From IMG/VR virus record IMGVR_UViG_3300035698_013918, positions 1 through 22,906 of that record: a DNA stretch of 22,906 nucleotides. One strand, 5' to 3'. Positions 13,522-21,957 of the stretch are shown here, in pieces (position 1 is the first letter of the stretch; the number at the start of each line of letters is the position of its first letter). Source of the stretch: a virus. Both the position numbers and the translations under genes were made by a program. The notes beneath the pieces were generated by a model that was given only the letters and a program-made list of their open reading frames with translations, was not told the origin of the DNA and did not search any database.

Positions 13522-14667
13522 ATGAGCCTTACTGTAAGTGCCCTGTTAATGACCGCTTTATCCAACAAGCGGCTGCACATGGCAAATGTGGCGATGGATT
13601 CTGCATATGCGTTTGGCGGTGAGTCTTTGCTGCCGAACGCTTTTGGATTATCGGCAATTGAGCAGGTACTGATATCTCCGCAAAAAGGGTATTCATTCGA
13701 ATACGATTATACAAACCAGAAAATCAAGGCGTTTGCTCCGGCACCGCCGATTGTCATTGAAGAGCAGCAGACGATTGCCAGTAATTCGGTAACGCTGGAT
13801 TATCCGGCGGCTGCGATTTTAAATATTGCGTCTGCAACGGCTACCCAGCTGTTGATTGAACCGTCTGACACCCTGGCCGCGAACGAGGTCCAGCTTTCGG
13901 CGGCAATGGCGGAAGGTGTGCGCCCGACGCTCGATTTTCATGCAAGCACTTCCGGAGTGATCAAGATTACCTATATCACCCAGGCATGGAAAGAAGTCTG
14001 GGACAACCGGGTAGCATCGGCTGATTTTGAAACAACAACCCATGTGGCGGATTTGGACGATACGATCTGCTTTATCGAATCCTGCCATGCTTTAGATACC
14101 AGTGCTGCTTCGGTTACATCCCGGCCCAAGTTTGTACGCGGAGGCGATGCAGCTGCGACCCTGGAAGCAGAGATTGACTATTCTGATTCCGCTGCCGGTG
14201 TTGCCGGTGATACGACATTGACGTTTTATGCAACTGACGCAGTGACTGATATCAAAATCACATATATCAAACTGCCAGCTTCGGGTTTCCTCAAAAACAA
14301 CTTTATTGAAGATGAAGACTGCACGGTCGGAAGTCAGCTTGCGGCAACGGCTTATCCAATGCTGTTTCACGCTCTTTGCGGGCAGATTTCCGATTATCAT
14401 GCAGCCAACGAAGAAGCGCCTCACAGTTTGATGATGCCACAAGCCGACGCCTGCGGTACCAGCCTGGAATGCCGGATCGACTGGCATTTGAGAAAGACCC
14501 TGCTGGGACAGCAGATTTATGTCAACAACTCAACCACTGACGCTCTTTCAATGACTTACGTGAAAGGCAATGTGGAAGATATCCCCGGAATTGTGCCGCT
14601 TGAAGTTAGAAACGGGACGGATCTTTCGGCCTTGACTGCGCTGAAAGTAACCGCGATCGGCAGATAG
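13522..14667 (+). CDS. Structural protein with three repeated beta modules
   Basis: ATG 13522 is preceded by GAGAGGTG. Residues 1-72 carry a pattern common in phage virion proteins (KRLHMANVAMDSAY, GGESLLP, 'GYSFEYDYTNQKIKAF'). The rest seems to contain three similar beta modules of about 97 residues, each closing with a '[IL][KS][IM]TY[IV]' strand near residues 150, 248 and 346 (SGVIKITYI, TDIKITYIK, DALSMTYVK). The repeats are only weakly alike in sequence. It is probably a head fibre or tail-related surface protein. Its place between decoration and adaptor genes supports a structural role, but the exact part is unknown. Confidence 0.65.
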   Translation: MSLTVSALLMTALSNKRLHMANVAMDSAYAFGGESLLPNAFGLSAIEQVLISPQKGYSFEYDYTNQKIKAFAPAPPIVIEEQQTIASNSVTLDYPAAAILNIASATATQLLIEPSDTLAANEVQLSAAMAEGVRPTLDFHASTSGVIKITYITQAWKEVWDNRVASADFETTTHVADLDDTICFIESCHALDTSAASVTSRPKFVRGGDAAATLEAEIDYSDSAAGVAGDTTLTFYATDAVTDIKITYIKLPASGFLKNNFIEDEDCTVGSQLAATAYPMLFHALCGQISDYHAANEEAPHSLMMPQADACGTSLECRIDWHLRKTLLGQQIYVNNSTTDALSMTYVKGNVEDIPGIVPLEVRNGTDLSALTALKVTAIGR

Positions 14668-14676
14668 TAAATACCA

Positions 14677-14702
14677 CCGTATTTTACAACCGTATTTTAC
14701 AA
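14677..14702 (+). repeat. 13-bp tandem duplication in an intergenic gap
   Basis: CCGTATTTTACAA occurs twice head to tail (14677-14689 and 14690-14702) after a TAG TAA double stop. The remaining bases to 14725 hold the next ribosome binding site (GCAGGTGATGTGAA). Confidence 0.92.
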
Positions 14703-14725
14703 CGGGCAAAGGCAGGTGATGTGAA

Positions 14726-15583
14726 ATGACCAGTAACGAGATATTGGCAGCTGTCAGAAGGGGTATCAGGGAAGCAGCGGCGGACACGGCGCTCCTGGTA
14801 AGTGATAACGACACTGCAATCGAAGTTGTAATGCTCCGGGCTGCCAATCTCTTGTGGCTGAAAATCAAAGAATGTGCGCCGGAATTTTGTATCCGGCGAA
14901 CATCCTTGACACGTACCAGCAATGTTTTTGCCTGGCCAACGTCATGTATGAGTATTCATAAAGTCTGGGATCTGGCCACCACGGCGGGCACTGTGACGGC
15001 TGCGTCAAATGCTTCTCCAATTGTGCTTACCATCGCGGACCACGGGTTTTCATCGAATCAGATTGTGACGGCTCATTCTGTTCTGGGCAATACAGCGGCA
15101 AACGGGACATGGGCAATTACTGTTGTCGATGATGATACTTTTTCCTTAACCGGATCCACCGGAAATGCCGCCTGGACTTCGGGCGGAAAAGTATTTCGCG
15201 AAACCCAGAACCTGACTCCGATGTCGCGCAAGAATTCGGCAGCTGCCTCCGGAGCGTCAACATACTGCTGGTTTCCAAGGGGAAAATACATTGTTGTTGA
15301 TGATCTGTCTTTTTCAAATGACCTGGTGGTTGAATACTATGCCCGGCCTGATTCGGTCACAGATATCCCGGCAGAATACCACGAAGGGATTGTTGCATTT
15401 AGTGTGATCGACCTGGTGAAAATTCCTACCCGAAAATCTGAAAATTATAATCATATCAAGCAGTCCCTGGAACACCATCAGTCAGCCTGGTCGATGGTTA
15501 TATCCGATATCCAGTCATCAATGCGGATGTCCAATGACGCGACACCCATGCCCCAGGGAAGTTTCTGGAATGGCATGATTTAA
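14726..15583 (+). CDS. Head-tail adaptor-like protein with an inserted FCCH-like domain
   Basis: The 285-aa product begins with a helical region (EILAAVRRGIREAAADTALL, MLRAANLLWLKIKECAPEF) and ends with 'VTDIPAEYHEGIVAFSVIDLVKI' and a helix (HIKQSLEHHQSAWSMVISDIQ). This is the arrangement of podovirus head-completion adaptors, and is shared with the next gene. Residues about 86-158 interrupt this layout with a beta-rich segment: SPIVLTIADHGFSS, 'GNTAANGTWAITVVDDDTFSLTGSTG' split over two strands, and WTSGGKV. The pattern is the small domain Pfam calls E1_FCCH, a common exchangeable module in phage surface proteins. The insert may present a binding face. Identification of both parts is from memory. 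Confidence 0.65.
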   Translation: MTSNEILAAVRRGIREAAADTALLVSDNDTAIEVVMLRAANLLWLKIKECAPEFCIRRTSLTRTSNVFAWPTSCMSIHKVWDLATTAGTVTAASNASPIVLTIADHGFSSNQIVTAHSVLGNTAANGTWAITVVDDDTFSLTGSTGNAAWTSGGKVFRETQNLTPMSRKNSAAASGASTYCWFPRGKYIVVDDLSFSNDLVVEYYARPDSVTDIPAEYHEGIVAFSVIDLVKIPTRKSENYNHIKQSLEHHQSAWSMVISDIQSSMRMSNDATPMPQGSFWNGMI

Positions 15584-15598
15584 TAAGGAGATACTGTC

Positions 15599-16243
15599 AT
15601 GATTGCAGATGAAGCAGCTGCCATCACCGAAGTACGCCGGATTATCAGTGAGGTATCCGAGGGATTTTACCTGACTGCTGATATTACGGCCTGGCTCCAG
15701 ATGGCCGTGATCGATATTACTACCAAAGCACATTGCTATGAGTTGTCTTATGATGTCACCCTTGTCGCAGACCAGTGGGCCTATACAACCCCGGCTTCGA
15801 TCGCAAGTACGGTAAAGGCGCTGGCTGCATTATACACATCCGGTACCACGACAGCGCGGGGACTGGTCAAGATTCTGGTAAAGAGTATTAACCACCAACC
15901 CCATCAGACTCCCGGACCAACTTTTTATTTTTCTCATTTCGAGAGTTCCATCATTGTCTGGCCACCTCCGACCGCTGCTGAAGTTACCGACACTGCCAAG
16001 ATCAAAATATATTCTGCCCAGGTAAGCGACGATATAACCAAACTGCCGGATTCATACCGGTTTCTGGCATGCAAATTTGCAGCCGGGATGGCATTTTCCA
16101 AAGATAAGAAGTTTGCAGCGTCCGGTTTCTGGATGGGTCAATATTACAATGATGTGCGGTTCCAGAGAGTTGACCTGCAAGAGCGCGGAGTTGATGCCCG
16201 CGAAATGTACGAAACGCCGGAGCGGGCGGTTATACGACAGTAA
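15599..16243 (+). CDS. Second head-tail adaptor-like protein
   Basis: ATG 15599 follows TAAGGAGATACTGTC. The 214-aa protein has an N-terminal helix pair (EVRRIISEVSEGFYL, DITAWLQMAVIDITTKAHCY), a beta section with DQWAYTTPASIAST and FYFSHFESSIIVWPPPT, and a C-terminal segment 'DDITKLPDSYRFLACKFAAGMAF' that parallels 'VTDIPAEYHEGIVAFSVIDL' of the preceding gene, then a long helix with FWMGQYYNDVRFQRV. It looks like a paralogue or partner of the preceding adaptor. In podoviruses such proteins sit between portal and nozzle. No enzymatic motif is seen. Confidence 0.65.
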   Translation: MIADEAAAITEVRRIISEVSEGFYLTADITAWLQMAVIDITTKAHCYELSYDVTLVADQWAYTTPASIASTVKALAALYTSGTTTARGLVKILVKSINHQPHQTPGPTFYFSHFESSIIVWPPPTAAEVTDTAKIKIYSAQVSDDITKLPDSYRFLACKFAAGMAFSKDKKFAASGFWMGQYYNDVRFQRVDLQERGVDAREMYETPERAVIRQ

Positions 16244-16258
16244 CAAGGGGATTTGCTG

Positions 16259-17170
16259 ATGTTTCCGGGACTGTTTGACCATCTCAAGCGGATTACGGGT
16301 GCAAACCCGAACGGACTGCCGTCACTTGGGCGCAGTTTGATGGATCTTATCGATCATCCTCCGTATGTGGATTCTCAGATCAATATTCCAGCCAGCGCTC
16401 AGGGCAGCGGGTATTCAGGATCAGGCGGCGGAATGGCCGTGATCGATTTTACCCAGAGTGCCGCATGCACGGGCGCTAGTTACGTTGCCCCGTCCTGGTC
16501 CGCCGCGAATCCTACCTCCCTGACCCGCAACACCTTTGATACAATTTCGATTGATGATGGCATTGGATCATTTACCTGGGTTATATCCGGCACCGGCTGG
16601 ACCCTGGATTATGCCTCCACGGCCGCCGGCGCCAATATTTTACGGGCAGGAGCAGGGGCCTGCGGATTAGCAAAAATTACTTGTACCGATGCTTGTGGGA
16701 ACATTGTTGTCGATTATGTTCAAGAAGATGGGCACTCAAGTTTTCAGGAGATAACCAGCAATCCTCAACATTGCTATATTACCGACACGACACAGCATCG
16801 CGACGAAGTAGTGTCCGGGTATAATGTCAGAACCGAAACAAGATATAGAATAAGGCTTTATATTAAAGACACCTGGTATTGGTCGAGCGGTTGCGGCAAT
16901 CTTAATCCACCGGCATGTGCTGCTGGATGGCCGAACAACGAGGGGTGTGACGGGCAGTGTGCCGATCCTGTGGGGTCCCCTTATTGTAATGCCAATTCGA
17001 CTCTGGCTTGTGACACGATGCTGAACTGTATGGAGATCCCTTTTTATGGCGAGGTGTGGGGTAGTGGCAACTGTTCTGGGTTTGTCGAAATTCCGGCTCT
17101 TCCAGGTTATTGTGGGCTTATGTGTGTTTGTTACGTGAGGGGGTATGCGGACGAATGGCTATGCAATTAA
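16259..17170 (+). CDS. Cysteine-rich virion protein with an Ig-like domain
   Basis: I chose ATG 16259 because AAGGGG lies eight bases before it; an in-frame TTG at 16253 is possible. The 303-aa protein has an N-terminal segment (LFDHLKRITGANPNGLPSL), then at about 60-155 an Ig-like beta domain with 'FTWVISGTGWTLDY' and 'CGLAKITCTDACGNIVVDYV', a pattern I associate with surface proteins. The C-terminal 91 residues (212-302) hold 12 of the 17 cysteines (GCGNLNPPAC, EGCDGQC, YCNANSTLACD, NCMEI, YCGLMCVCY). They have no simple CxxC zinc layout, so a disulfide-rich or metal-rich fold is likely. No family is recognised. It may be a tail appendage or a receptor-contact part. Its end overlaps the next gene by 16 bases. 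Confidence 0.65.
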   Translation: MFPGLFDHLKRITGANPNGLPSLGRSLMDLIDHPPYVDSQINIPASAQGSGYSGSGGGMAVIDFTQSAACTGASYVAPSWSAANPTSLTRNTFDTISIDDGIGSFTWVISGTGWTLDYASTAAGANILRAGAGACGLAKITCTDACGNIVVDYVQEDGHSSFQEITSNPQHCYITDTTQHRDEVVSGYNVRTETRYRIRLYIKDTWYWSSGCGNLNPPACAAGWPNNEGCDGQCADPVGSPYCNANSTLACDTMLNCMEIPFYGEVWGSGNCSGFVEIPALPGYCGLMCVCYVRGYADEWLCN

Positions 17171-17538
17171 ACGATAAAAAACGAGATATTATATTAAGGG
17201 CGGGTATCGGGATAGGCCGCATAAAAGACCATCTTGCCCAGGTTGCTTCTTGGAAAAAACGCGGAATCAGCAATGAAAATCTTTTGCAGTGGCTTGAAGA
17301 GAGAAAGGCTGAAGAAATTGCAGAGATTGAGCGGGTTAATAAGGATTTTGAAAAGTACCAGGCGATGCTGGACAGGGTTTCGCCGAAATGCTCAATCTGC
17401 GGGAAGCGGATGGATCTTGGTGATGTGAATGATCATCCTGCCAGGATGATAGACGAACCGGGTAAGTCGATGTGGGCATGCCCTGATGATTGCGAATATG
17501 CGGTTAATCAGCAATCCGCCAAAGAGATATTAAAATAA
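17155..17538 (+). CDS. Coiled-coil protein with C-terminal zinc cluster
   Basis: The start is ATG 17155 (or 17161), with GAGGGGG about 11 bases upstream; an upstream in-frame ATG would lie deep inside the preceding gene. The 127-aa product has a helical N-terminal half (IILRAGIGIGRIKDHLAQV), a charged helix (LLQWLEERKAEEIAEIERV) that may form a coiled coil, and a zinc cluster with Cys79-x2-Cys82 (CSIC) and Cys109-x3-Cys113 (CPDDC). I do not recognise the family. It overlaps genes on both sides, the latter as TAATG with the nozzle gene, so it is likely made in step with virion proteins and may be a chaperone or minor structural part. Confidence 0.65.
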   Translation: MAMQLNDKKRDIILRAGIGIGRIKDHLAQVASWKKRGISNENLLQWLEERKAEEIAEIERVNKDFEKYQAMLDRVSPKCSICGKRMDLGDVNDHPARMIDEPGKSMWACPDDCEYAVNQQSAKEILK

Positions 17539-20500
17539 TGCCATCGGAACAAATAAAAGCCCTGACAAACAGCCTGGTTTCAGGACCGATCGAAGCCGCG
17601 TTTTCGACACCGGACGAGCCCGGGCCTGTAACCGAGTATTCCCTGCCGGATAATATAGCCAAGGATCTGGTTACTGCGCCGGACGAGGAAGATCAGGCTA
17701 TAACGATTCCGTTTGACGGTCGCTGGATGCCTGGCGCGGATCCATTGGATGTGGGCATTAAAAACTATACGACTTTTAGAAACTGCCGTTATACCGGGCG
17801 CGGGGTTGAAGGTGATCCGTATCGGATAGAAGCTGTGCGCGGCTATGACAATATCAATACCACCGCATTGTCCGGCAATCAGATAAAGATCCGGTCCGGG
17901 ATTCAGCTGCGGACGCCGGCATATACTGTAAAATCAAATGTGCTTTGTCACACGTTATCATCCGGCACATATAACCGGATCATACGTCACCAGGGGGCTA
18001 TTGGGACGCTGGCCGTTGATTTTGACGGTGAGGCTACCTTTGAGCATTATGACCCTTCCACGGGCCTGAAAGGCCGCTTTGCACAGGCACCCGGCGGGAA
18101 TATTGCTTTTTGTAACGGGGAAGAATCCAAAATATACGGCGGTGATGAAATGCCGCCTGCGCGGGTGTTTTTAGTTGATGATTCGGATCTGACCAACCCG
18201 ATTGACTTCACCAATGCTGCCCGCACCAAGCTGGGATCTGCCGGTAATATCCTGCCGGTGGCCGGTGGGGTAGCGGCTAACCTGCTGCTGCATTGTAACG
18301 GTACGAACGGCAGCACGACAATAACGGATTCCGGGATAACCGGACATAGCCCGAATTCAAACGGCAACGCCAGATTGACGGTCGGTGATAGAAAGTTCGG
18401 CAGCGCAGCGCTGCATTGTAACCAGGTCATGGGAGCTGATATTTTAACGTCAGCATCGGATTGGGCAAGCCAATGCGGGGTTGGCTGGGCGCATGACGGC
18501 GGGACTGACGGCCAGTATAACTGTTACGGTACCCAGGGCGCTGCCAGCACTATCCAGGACGAAACAATCCTGACCGCCAGCACCCGGTATTATATTCGGT
18601 ACACGGTAGTAAGTTGCAGCGCCGGAAGTGTGACTGGGATTATCGGCAACAACACCGGTACCAGCCGCAGCGCTGTTGGTTCCTATGTGGATTATATTAT
18701 TTCTGATGCCGCCGCTGCCGGCTGGGACGATGGTGGTATTCAGGCTGATGTTGATTTCGTGGGTTCTGTTTCAGATGTGCAAATTATCAAAATGACCATG
18801 AGCTGGGTTAATGTGACGGATCATGCCGACTGGCATATGGCCGGCAACAATTTCTGTGTTGATTTCCAGTTTCGCCCTTTAACGTATTACGAGCTGGACG
18901 GAGCTGAAATCGAGCTGCCCCCAGGAAATGAAGTCGGCCTGTTTGGCCTGTGGAAAGACGCCAGCAACCATATTGCCATTACCCTGTACCGACATGAAGA
19001 CGCAACCGAGTGGCTGGAAGGCTACTATATCAAGGTGTACTTAAACGGCAACGTGATATTCAATTTAAACCCGCTGGAGTTTTATTACCACAAAATTAAC
19101 CATCTGTGCCTGATGCGCGGCTTTGCCGGGGGTGCCGATACCTGGGCGCTGCTTTTAAACGGCGGCAGCACATCCGGTACCGGTACGTCAAATACACAAT
19201 TCACGGATGATGGCATGGTCAGGTGCCATGCAACCAATTCTGTGTCTGATACATGGGATGATTATACAGCGGATTTGATGATCGGGATGGCAAGAGCAAC
19301 CGGCGGGGTATGGCTGTATTTTGACGGAATAATTGACGAATTGCGGGTAATCAAGGGGTCAACTCCGTGGACGACGATATTTACACCGCCGACCGCAGCA
19401 TACAATGACAAAAACTACTGGGCCGTATTTACCACCCGGCCGATTGAGGCAATTAATTATTATATTGCCAATGCCAACAACCAGACATCGGAAATGACCG
19501 GCGGGGTATGGACCGGGGGCGATTTTTCCGATCTGACAATAACCGACGGCAGCGCTGATGGTGGAATTTCTTTAGCTGTTGACGGGCAGGCGTCTTTTGG
19601 TAGTACAGTTGGCCTGGCAAAGTTCTACCATTTTGAAGGGATGCACCTTTTTTGTTACCGCTTTGCAATCGATGCCGGGTCCGCTGATATAGCCTATATA
19701 ACGGTCAAGGCACCGCTTCAGCCAATGGTGGATGCCTGGGACGGGATTGGGCGGCAGTGTATCGGATTCCATGTCTGGCGAAATTCCGAAGGCAAGTTTG
19801 TCGACTACACGTTAGAAGTTAATTACAACAGTTATGCTGCTTCGGTTTCATCTGCATACAGCGCGATTTTAGACGGGTTGACAACCTCTGATTATATAAT
19901 TGCGATATTTGAAGAGCGGACATCTGGGATTAATATCAAGATGCTGGCGGAACACGAAAATAGTGAGACTGCCACGACAGCGATTGCTTTCTGGGACTCA
20001 ACCACATTTCAGACAGCGCAGAATGTTAATGACCGGACATCCGAGAGCGATGTGGCCCTGGCCAAAACCGGCCTTTTGTCTTTTACTTCTCCTGCTGTGA
20101 CCGAAGAAGCCCCATACACCGGCTTCAATGTGACCGGATTTGCTTACAGGATATCGTTTAGCGCAACTTTGTCCGGTACATATGAAGGCGAAACCTTAAA
20201 ACTTGATTTTATTACCGGGGTGCCGGCACCAAACACAGTGCTGCCGTTTGCGTTTCCAGTGCTTTACAAATCCCGGACATTTCTTTGTTGTTATGAAGAA
20301 GGCATGGAGGGCAACCGGGTTGATTACACTCCGCCGGATTCTCCGGATGTGTTCAATGGCCTGCAATCATCGATGAACGGGCTGCAATCCCTGTATTTCG
20401 GGGATGTGACCAAGTTGACCTGCGGGGTGCAGATATACAATCAGTTTGGCAGTAATTTCTATGTAACCTGCCTGTTTCTCAAAAAAGACCAGTCGCTGAT

Positions 20501-21401
20501 GTTGTACGGAGACAGCCCGGCCAATTACCGGATATTTCCACTTTCAACCACAATAGGCTGCCCGGCGCCGGACACTTTGGATACGGTCGAATTCGGCTAC
20601 CAGCAAAGCGAGGAAGGCAGCGCCCGCAATATCGCAATATTTCTTTCATTTTCCGGACCGGTCTTTTTCGACGGGACAATCTTTTCTGAAATTCCAGGAA
20701 TTGAACATTATTTCGATCCGGATGATTCAGATTATATTGATCCTTCTGTAATTCACCTGGCTCAAGGCAAGTTTGACCGACGAAATAAGGCGTTTCATTT
20801 TCTTTTGCCCTGCGGATCTGACGCAACCACCAATACCCGGGTGAACACATGGGTATTTTATGACTTAACGCGAAAACGCTGGCACGAAGTTTATATTGAC
20901 GCCAGTTACGGGACCACTTTTCCGCAAACGCTGATTCAGGTCTGGGATGATTACGGGTTTCAGCATTTATACGGGACCACGGATTCCGGGCATATGATGA
21001 TCCTGGACTATGGAACAAAGTGGGCACATCCTGCCGGGGATATCGGCATTACCCAGACGATTGAAACCGGGGATTTCATGTTGTCGGACGGGATCTGGTT
21101 TTCCACTTTGCTGCGCGGATTTAAAATGATCTGGCAGAAAATTACAGAAACAGCGTCTGTGGTTTTGACGCATACGCCGGAAACAACAACGGCCAACACT
21201 GCAACTGTATTGACGCAATCTTTAAAGGTTGGGGTCGCGACACAGCGGATAGTTAAGGCATATACCGATATTAATAAGGAAGCATTGATTCACAGGCTGA
21301 AATGGGTAGTTACGTTGAGTACAACGGCAAAAGGCTGGCGACCTATCGCATGGGCAATAAAATTCAGGAAGGTGCGCATTGACGAAGAAACGGACACCTG
21401 A
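17538..21401 (+). CDS. Tail nozzle-like protein with nested LamG-like insertion, 1287 aa
   Basis: ATG 17538 overlaps the preceding TAA. Residues 35-235 and roughly 830-1280 show the beta-propeller pattern of podovirus tail nozzle or DNA-stabilisation proteins (P22 gp10/T7 gp12 type): FRNCRYTGRGVEGDPYRIEAV, NRVDYTPPDSPDVFNG, SLYFGDVTKLTC, 'IFPLSTTIGCPAPDTL', SGPVFFDGTIF, 'KFDRRNKAFHFLLP' and WVFYDLTRKRWHEVY. From about 249, LLLHCNGTNGSTTITDSG begins a LamG/concanavalin-like domain that resumes near 418 and ends by about 625 (LYFDGIIDELRVIKG). Between them, at about 300-417, lies another beta segment (TRYYIRYTVVSCSAGSVTG and 'GGIQADVDFVGSVSDVQI'), like a carbohydrate-binding module. Residues 626-830 are beta-rich and unassigned. 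The nozzle closes the tail. The inserted lectin-like parts may contact host glycans. Usual nozzles are much shorter. Confidence 0.75.
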   Translation: MPSEQIKALTNSLVSGPIEAAFSTPDEPGPVTEYSLPDNIAKDLVTAPDEEDQAITIPFDGRWMPGADPLDVGIKNYTTFRNCRYTGRGVEGDPYRIEAVRGYDNINTTALSGNQIKIRSGIQLRTPAYTVKSNVLCHTLSSGTYNRIIRHQGAIGTLAVDFDGEATFEHYDPSTGLKGRFAQAPGGNIAFCNGEESKIYGGDEMPPARVFLVDDSDLTNPIDFTNAARTKLGSAGNILPVAGGVAANLLLHCNGTNGSTTITDSGITGHSPNSNGNARLTVGDRKFGSAALHCNQVMGADILTSASDWASQCGVGWAHDGGTDGQYNCYGTQGAASTIQDETILTASTRYYIRYTVVSCSAGSVTGIIGNNTGTSRSAVGSYVDYIISDAAAAGWDDGGIQADVDFVGSVSDVQIIKMTMSWVNVTDHADWHMAGNNFCVDFQFRPLTYYELDGAEIELPPGNEVGLFGLWKDASNHIAITLYRHEDATEWLEGYYIKVYLNGNVIFNLNPLEFYYHKINHLCLMRGFAGGADTWALLLNGGSTSGTGTSNTQFTDDGMVRCHATNSVSDTWDDYTADLMIGMARATGGVWLYFDGIIDELRVIKGSTPWTTIFTPPTAAYNDKNYWAVFTTRPIEAINYYIANANNQTSEMTGGVWTGGDFSDLTITDGSADGGISLAVDGQASFGSTVGLAKFYHFEGMHLFCYRFAIDAGSADIAYITVKAPLQPMVDAWDGIGRQCIGFHVWRNSEGKFVDYTLEVNYNSYAASVSSAYSAILDGLTTSDYIIAIFEERTSGINIKMLAEHENSETATTAIAFWDSTTFQTAQNVNDRTSESDVALAKTGLLSFTSPAVTEEAPYTGFNVTGFAYRISFSATLSGTYEGETLKLDFITGVPAPNTVLPFAFPVLYKSRTFLCCYEEGMEGNRVDYTPPDSPDVFNGLQSSMNGLQSLYFGDVTKLTCGVQIYNQFGSNFYVTCLFLKKDQSLMLYGDSPANYRIFPLSTTIGCPAPDTLDTVEFGYQQSEEGSARNIAIFLSFSGPVFFDGTIFSEIPGIEHYFDPDDSDYIDPSVIHLAQGKFDRRNKAFHFLLPCGSDATTNTRVNTWVFYDLTRKRWHEVYIDASYGTTFPQTLIQVWDDYGFQHLYGTTDSGHMMILDYGTKWAHPAGDIGITQTIETGDFMLSDGIWFSTLLRGFKMIWQKITETASVVLTHTPETTTANTATVLTQSLKVGVATQRIVKAYTDINKEALIHRLKWVVTLSTTAKGWRPIAWAIKFRKVRIDEETDT

Positions 21402-21576
21402 ACAAATTGAAAAGTATATGAACCAGGGCAATGTCTGGTCAGGGTTTAAGAGGACCGGGGATCTGTCTCTGGTCCCTCTGGCGGTCACGCATAAACGGGT
21501 CGATATGCAGGCATTGGCAAAAGCAAAGTTTGACGCAAAAAGCAAGGAGGACGGCCATGATCGGAAGCTCTTATAA
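21379..21576 (+). CDS. Small basic protein, 65 aa, TTG start
   Basis: TTG at 21379 has AGGAAGG six bases upstream and overlaps the end of the nozzle gene by 23 bases; ATG 21418 is a weaker alternative. The product is polar and basic (TKKRTPEQIEKYM, VWSGFKRTGDL, 'LAVTHKRVDMQALAKAKFDAK'), with a probable C-terminal helix and no cysteine. I do not recognise it. It overlaps the start of the next gene by 20 bases, so the set is translationally linked. Placement after the nozzle suggests a minor tail or ejection-linked protein. Confidence 0.55.
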   Translation: MTKKRTPEQIEKYMNQGNVWSGFKRTGDLSLVPLAVTHKRVDMQALAKAKFDAKSKEDGHDRKLL

Positions 21577-21946
21577 AAGAATGAATATGACTCCGGCGTA
21601 TCAGGCAGCAATGCGGGACCAGCTGCTACTTGGGAAAACAGCCATACCCCAGACAGGTGGTATCACCCGAGCATACGGCAATCAGGATGCGTCCGGCATG
21701 TTGCGGGCAAAAACTGCGGACCGGGAAATCCGGCGCGATGAGTTTAATTCGATGATGGGCAAAAAAACCATGTCCATGAAAAAGAAGAACCTGCGCGCGT
21801 CCGGCAAGGATAACCGGCGGGCGATGATGATCAATACTGCAAATATCGGGCTGGGCCTGGCTGATTCTTATTCAGAAAAAAAGCAGGCTAATAGCAGTGC
21901 GGACTTAATGAAGCGGTTTGCCCAAGAGCTTCGGAAAAACAATTAA
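21557..21946 (+). CDS. Small virion-associated protein, 129 aa
   Basis: AAGGAGG six bases before ATG 21557 sets the start; the longer upstream reading is the shadow of the preceding genes. The protein is basic and helical: MTPAYQAAMRDQLLLGKTA, IRRDEFNSMMGKK, MSMKKKNLRASGKDNRRAMM, 'NTANIGLGLADSYSEKKQ' and a final helix (ADLMKRFAQELRKN). There are no cysteines and no membrane segment beyond a weakly hydrophobic ANIGLGLA. It resembles small proteins next to ejection genes in podoviruses, but the family is not recognised. Confidence 0.65.
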   Translation: MIGSSYKRMNMTPAYQAAMRDQLLLGKTAIPQTGGITRAYGNQDASGMLRAKTADREIRRDEFNSMMGKKTMSMKKKNLRASGKDNRRAMMINTANIGLGLADSYSEKKQANSSADLMKRFAQELRKNN

Positions 21947-21957
21947 GGGGGTGTGTT

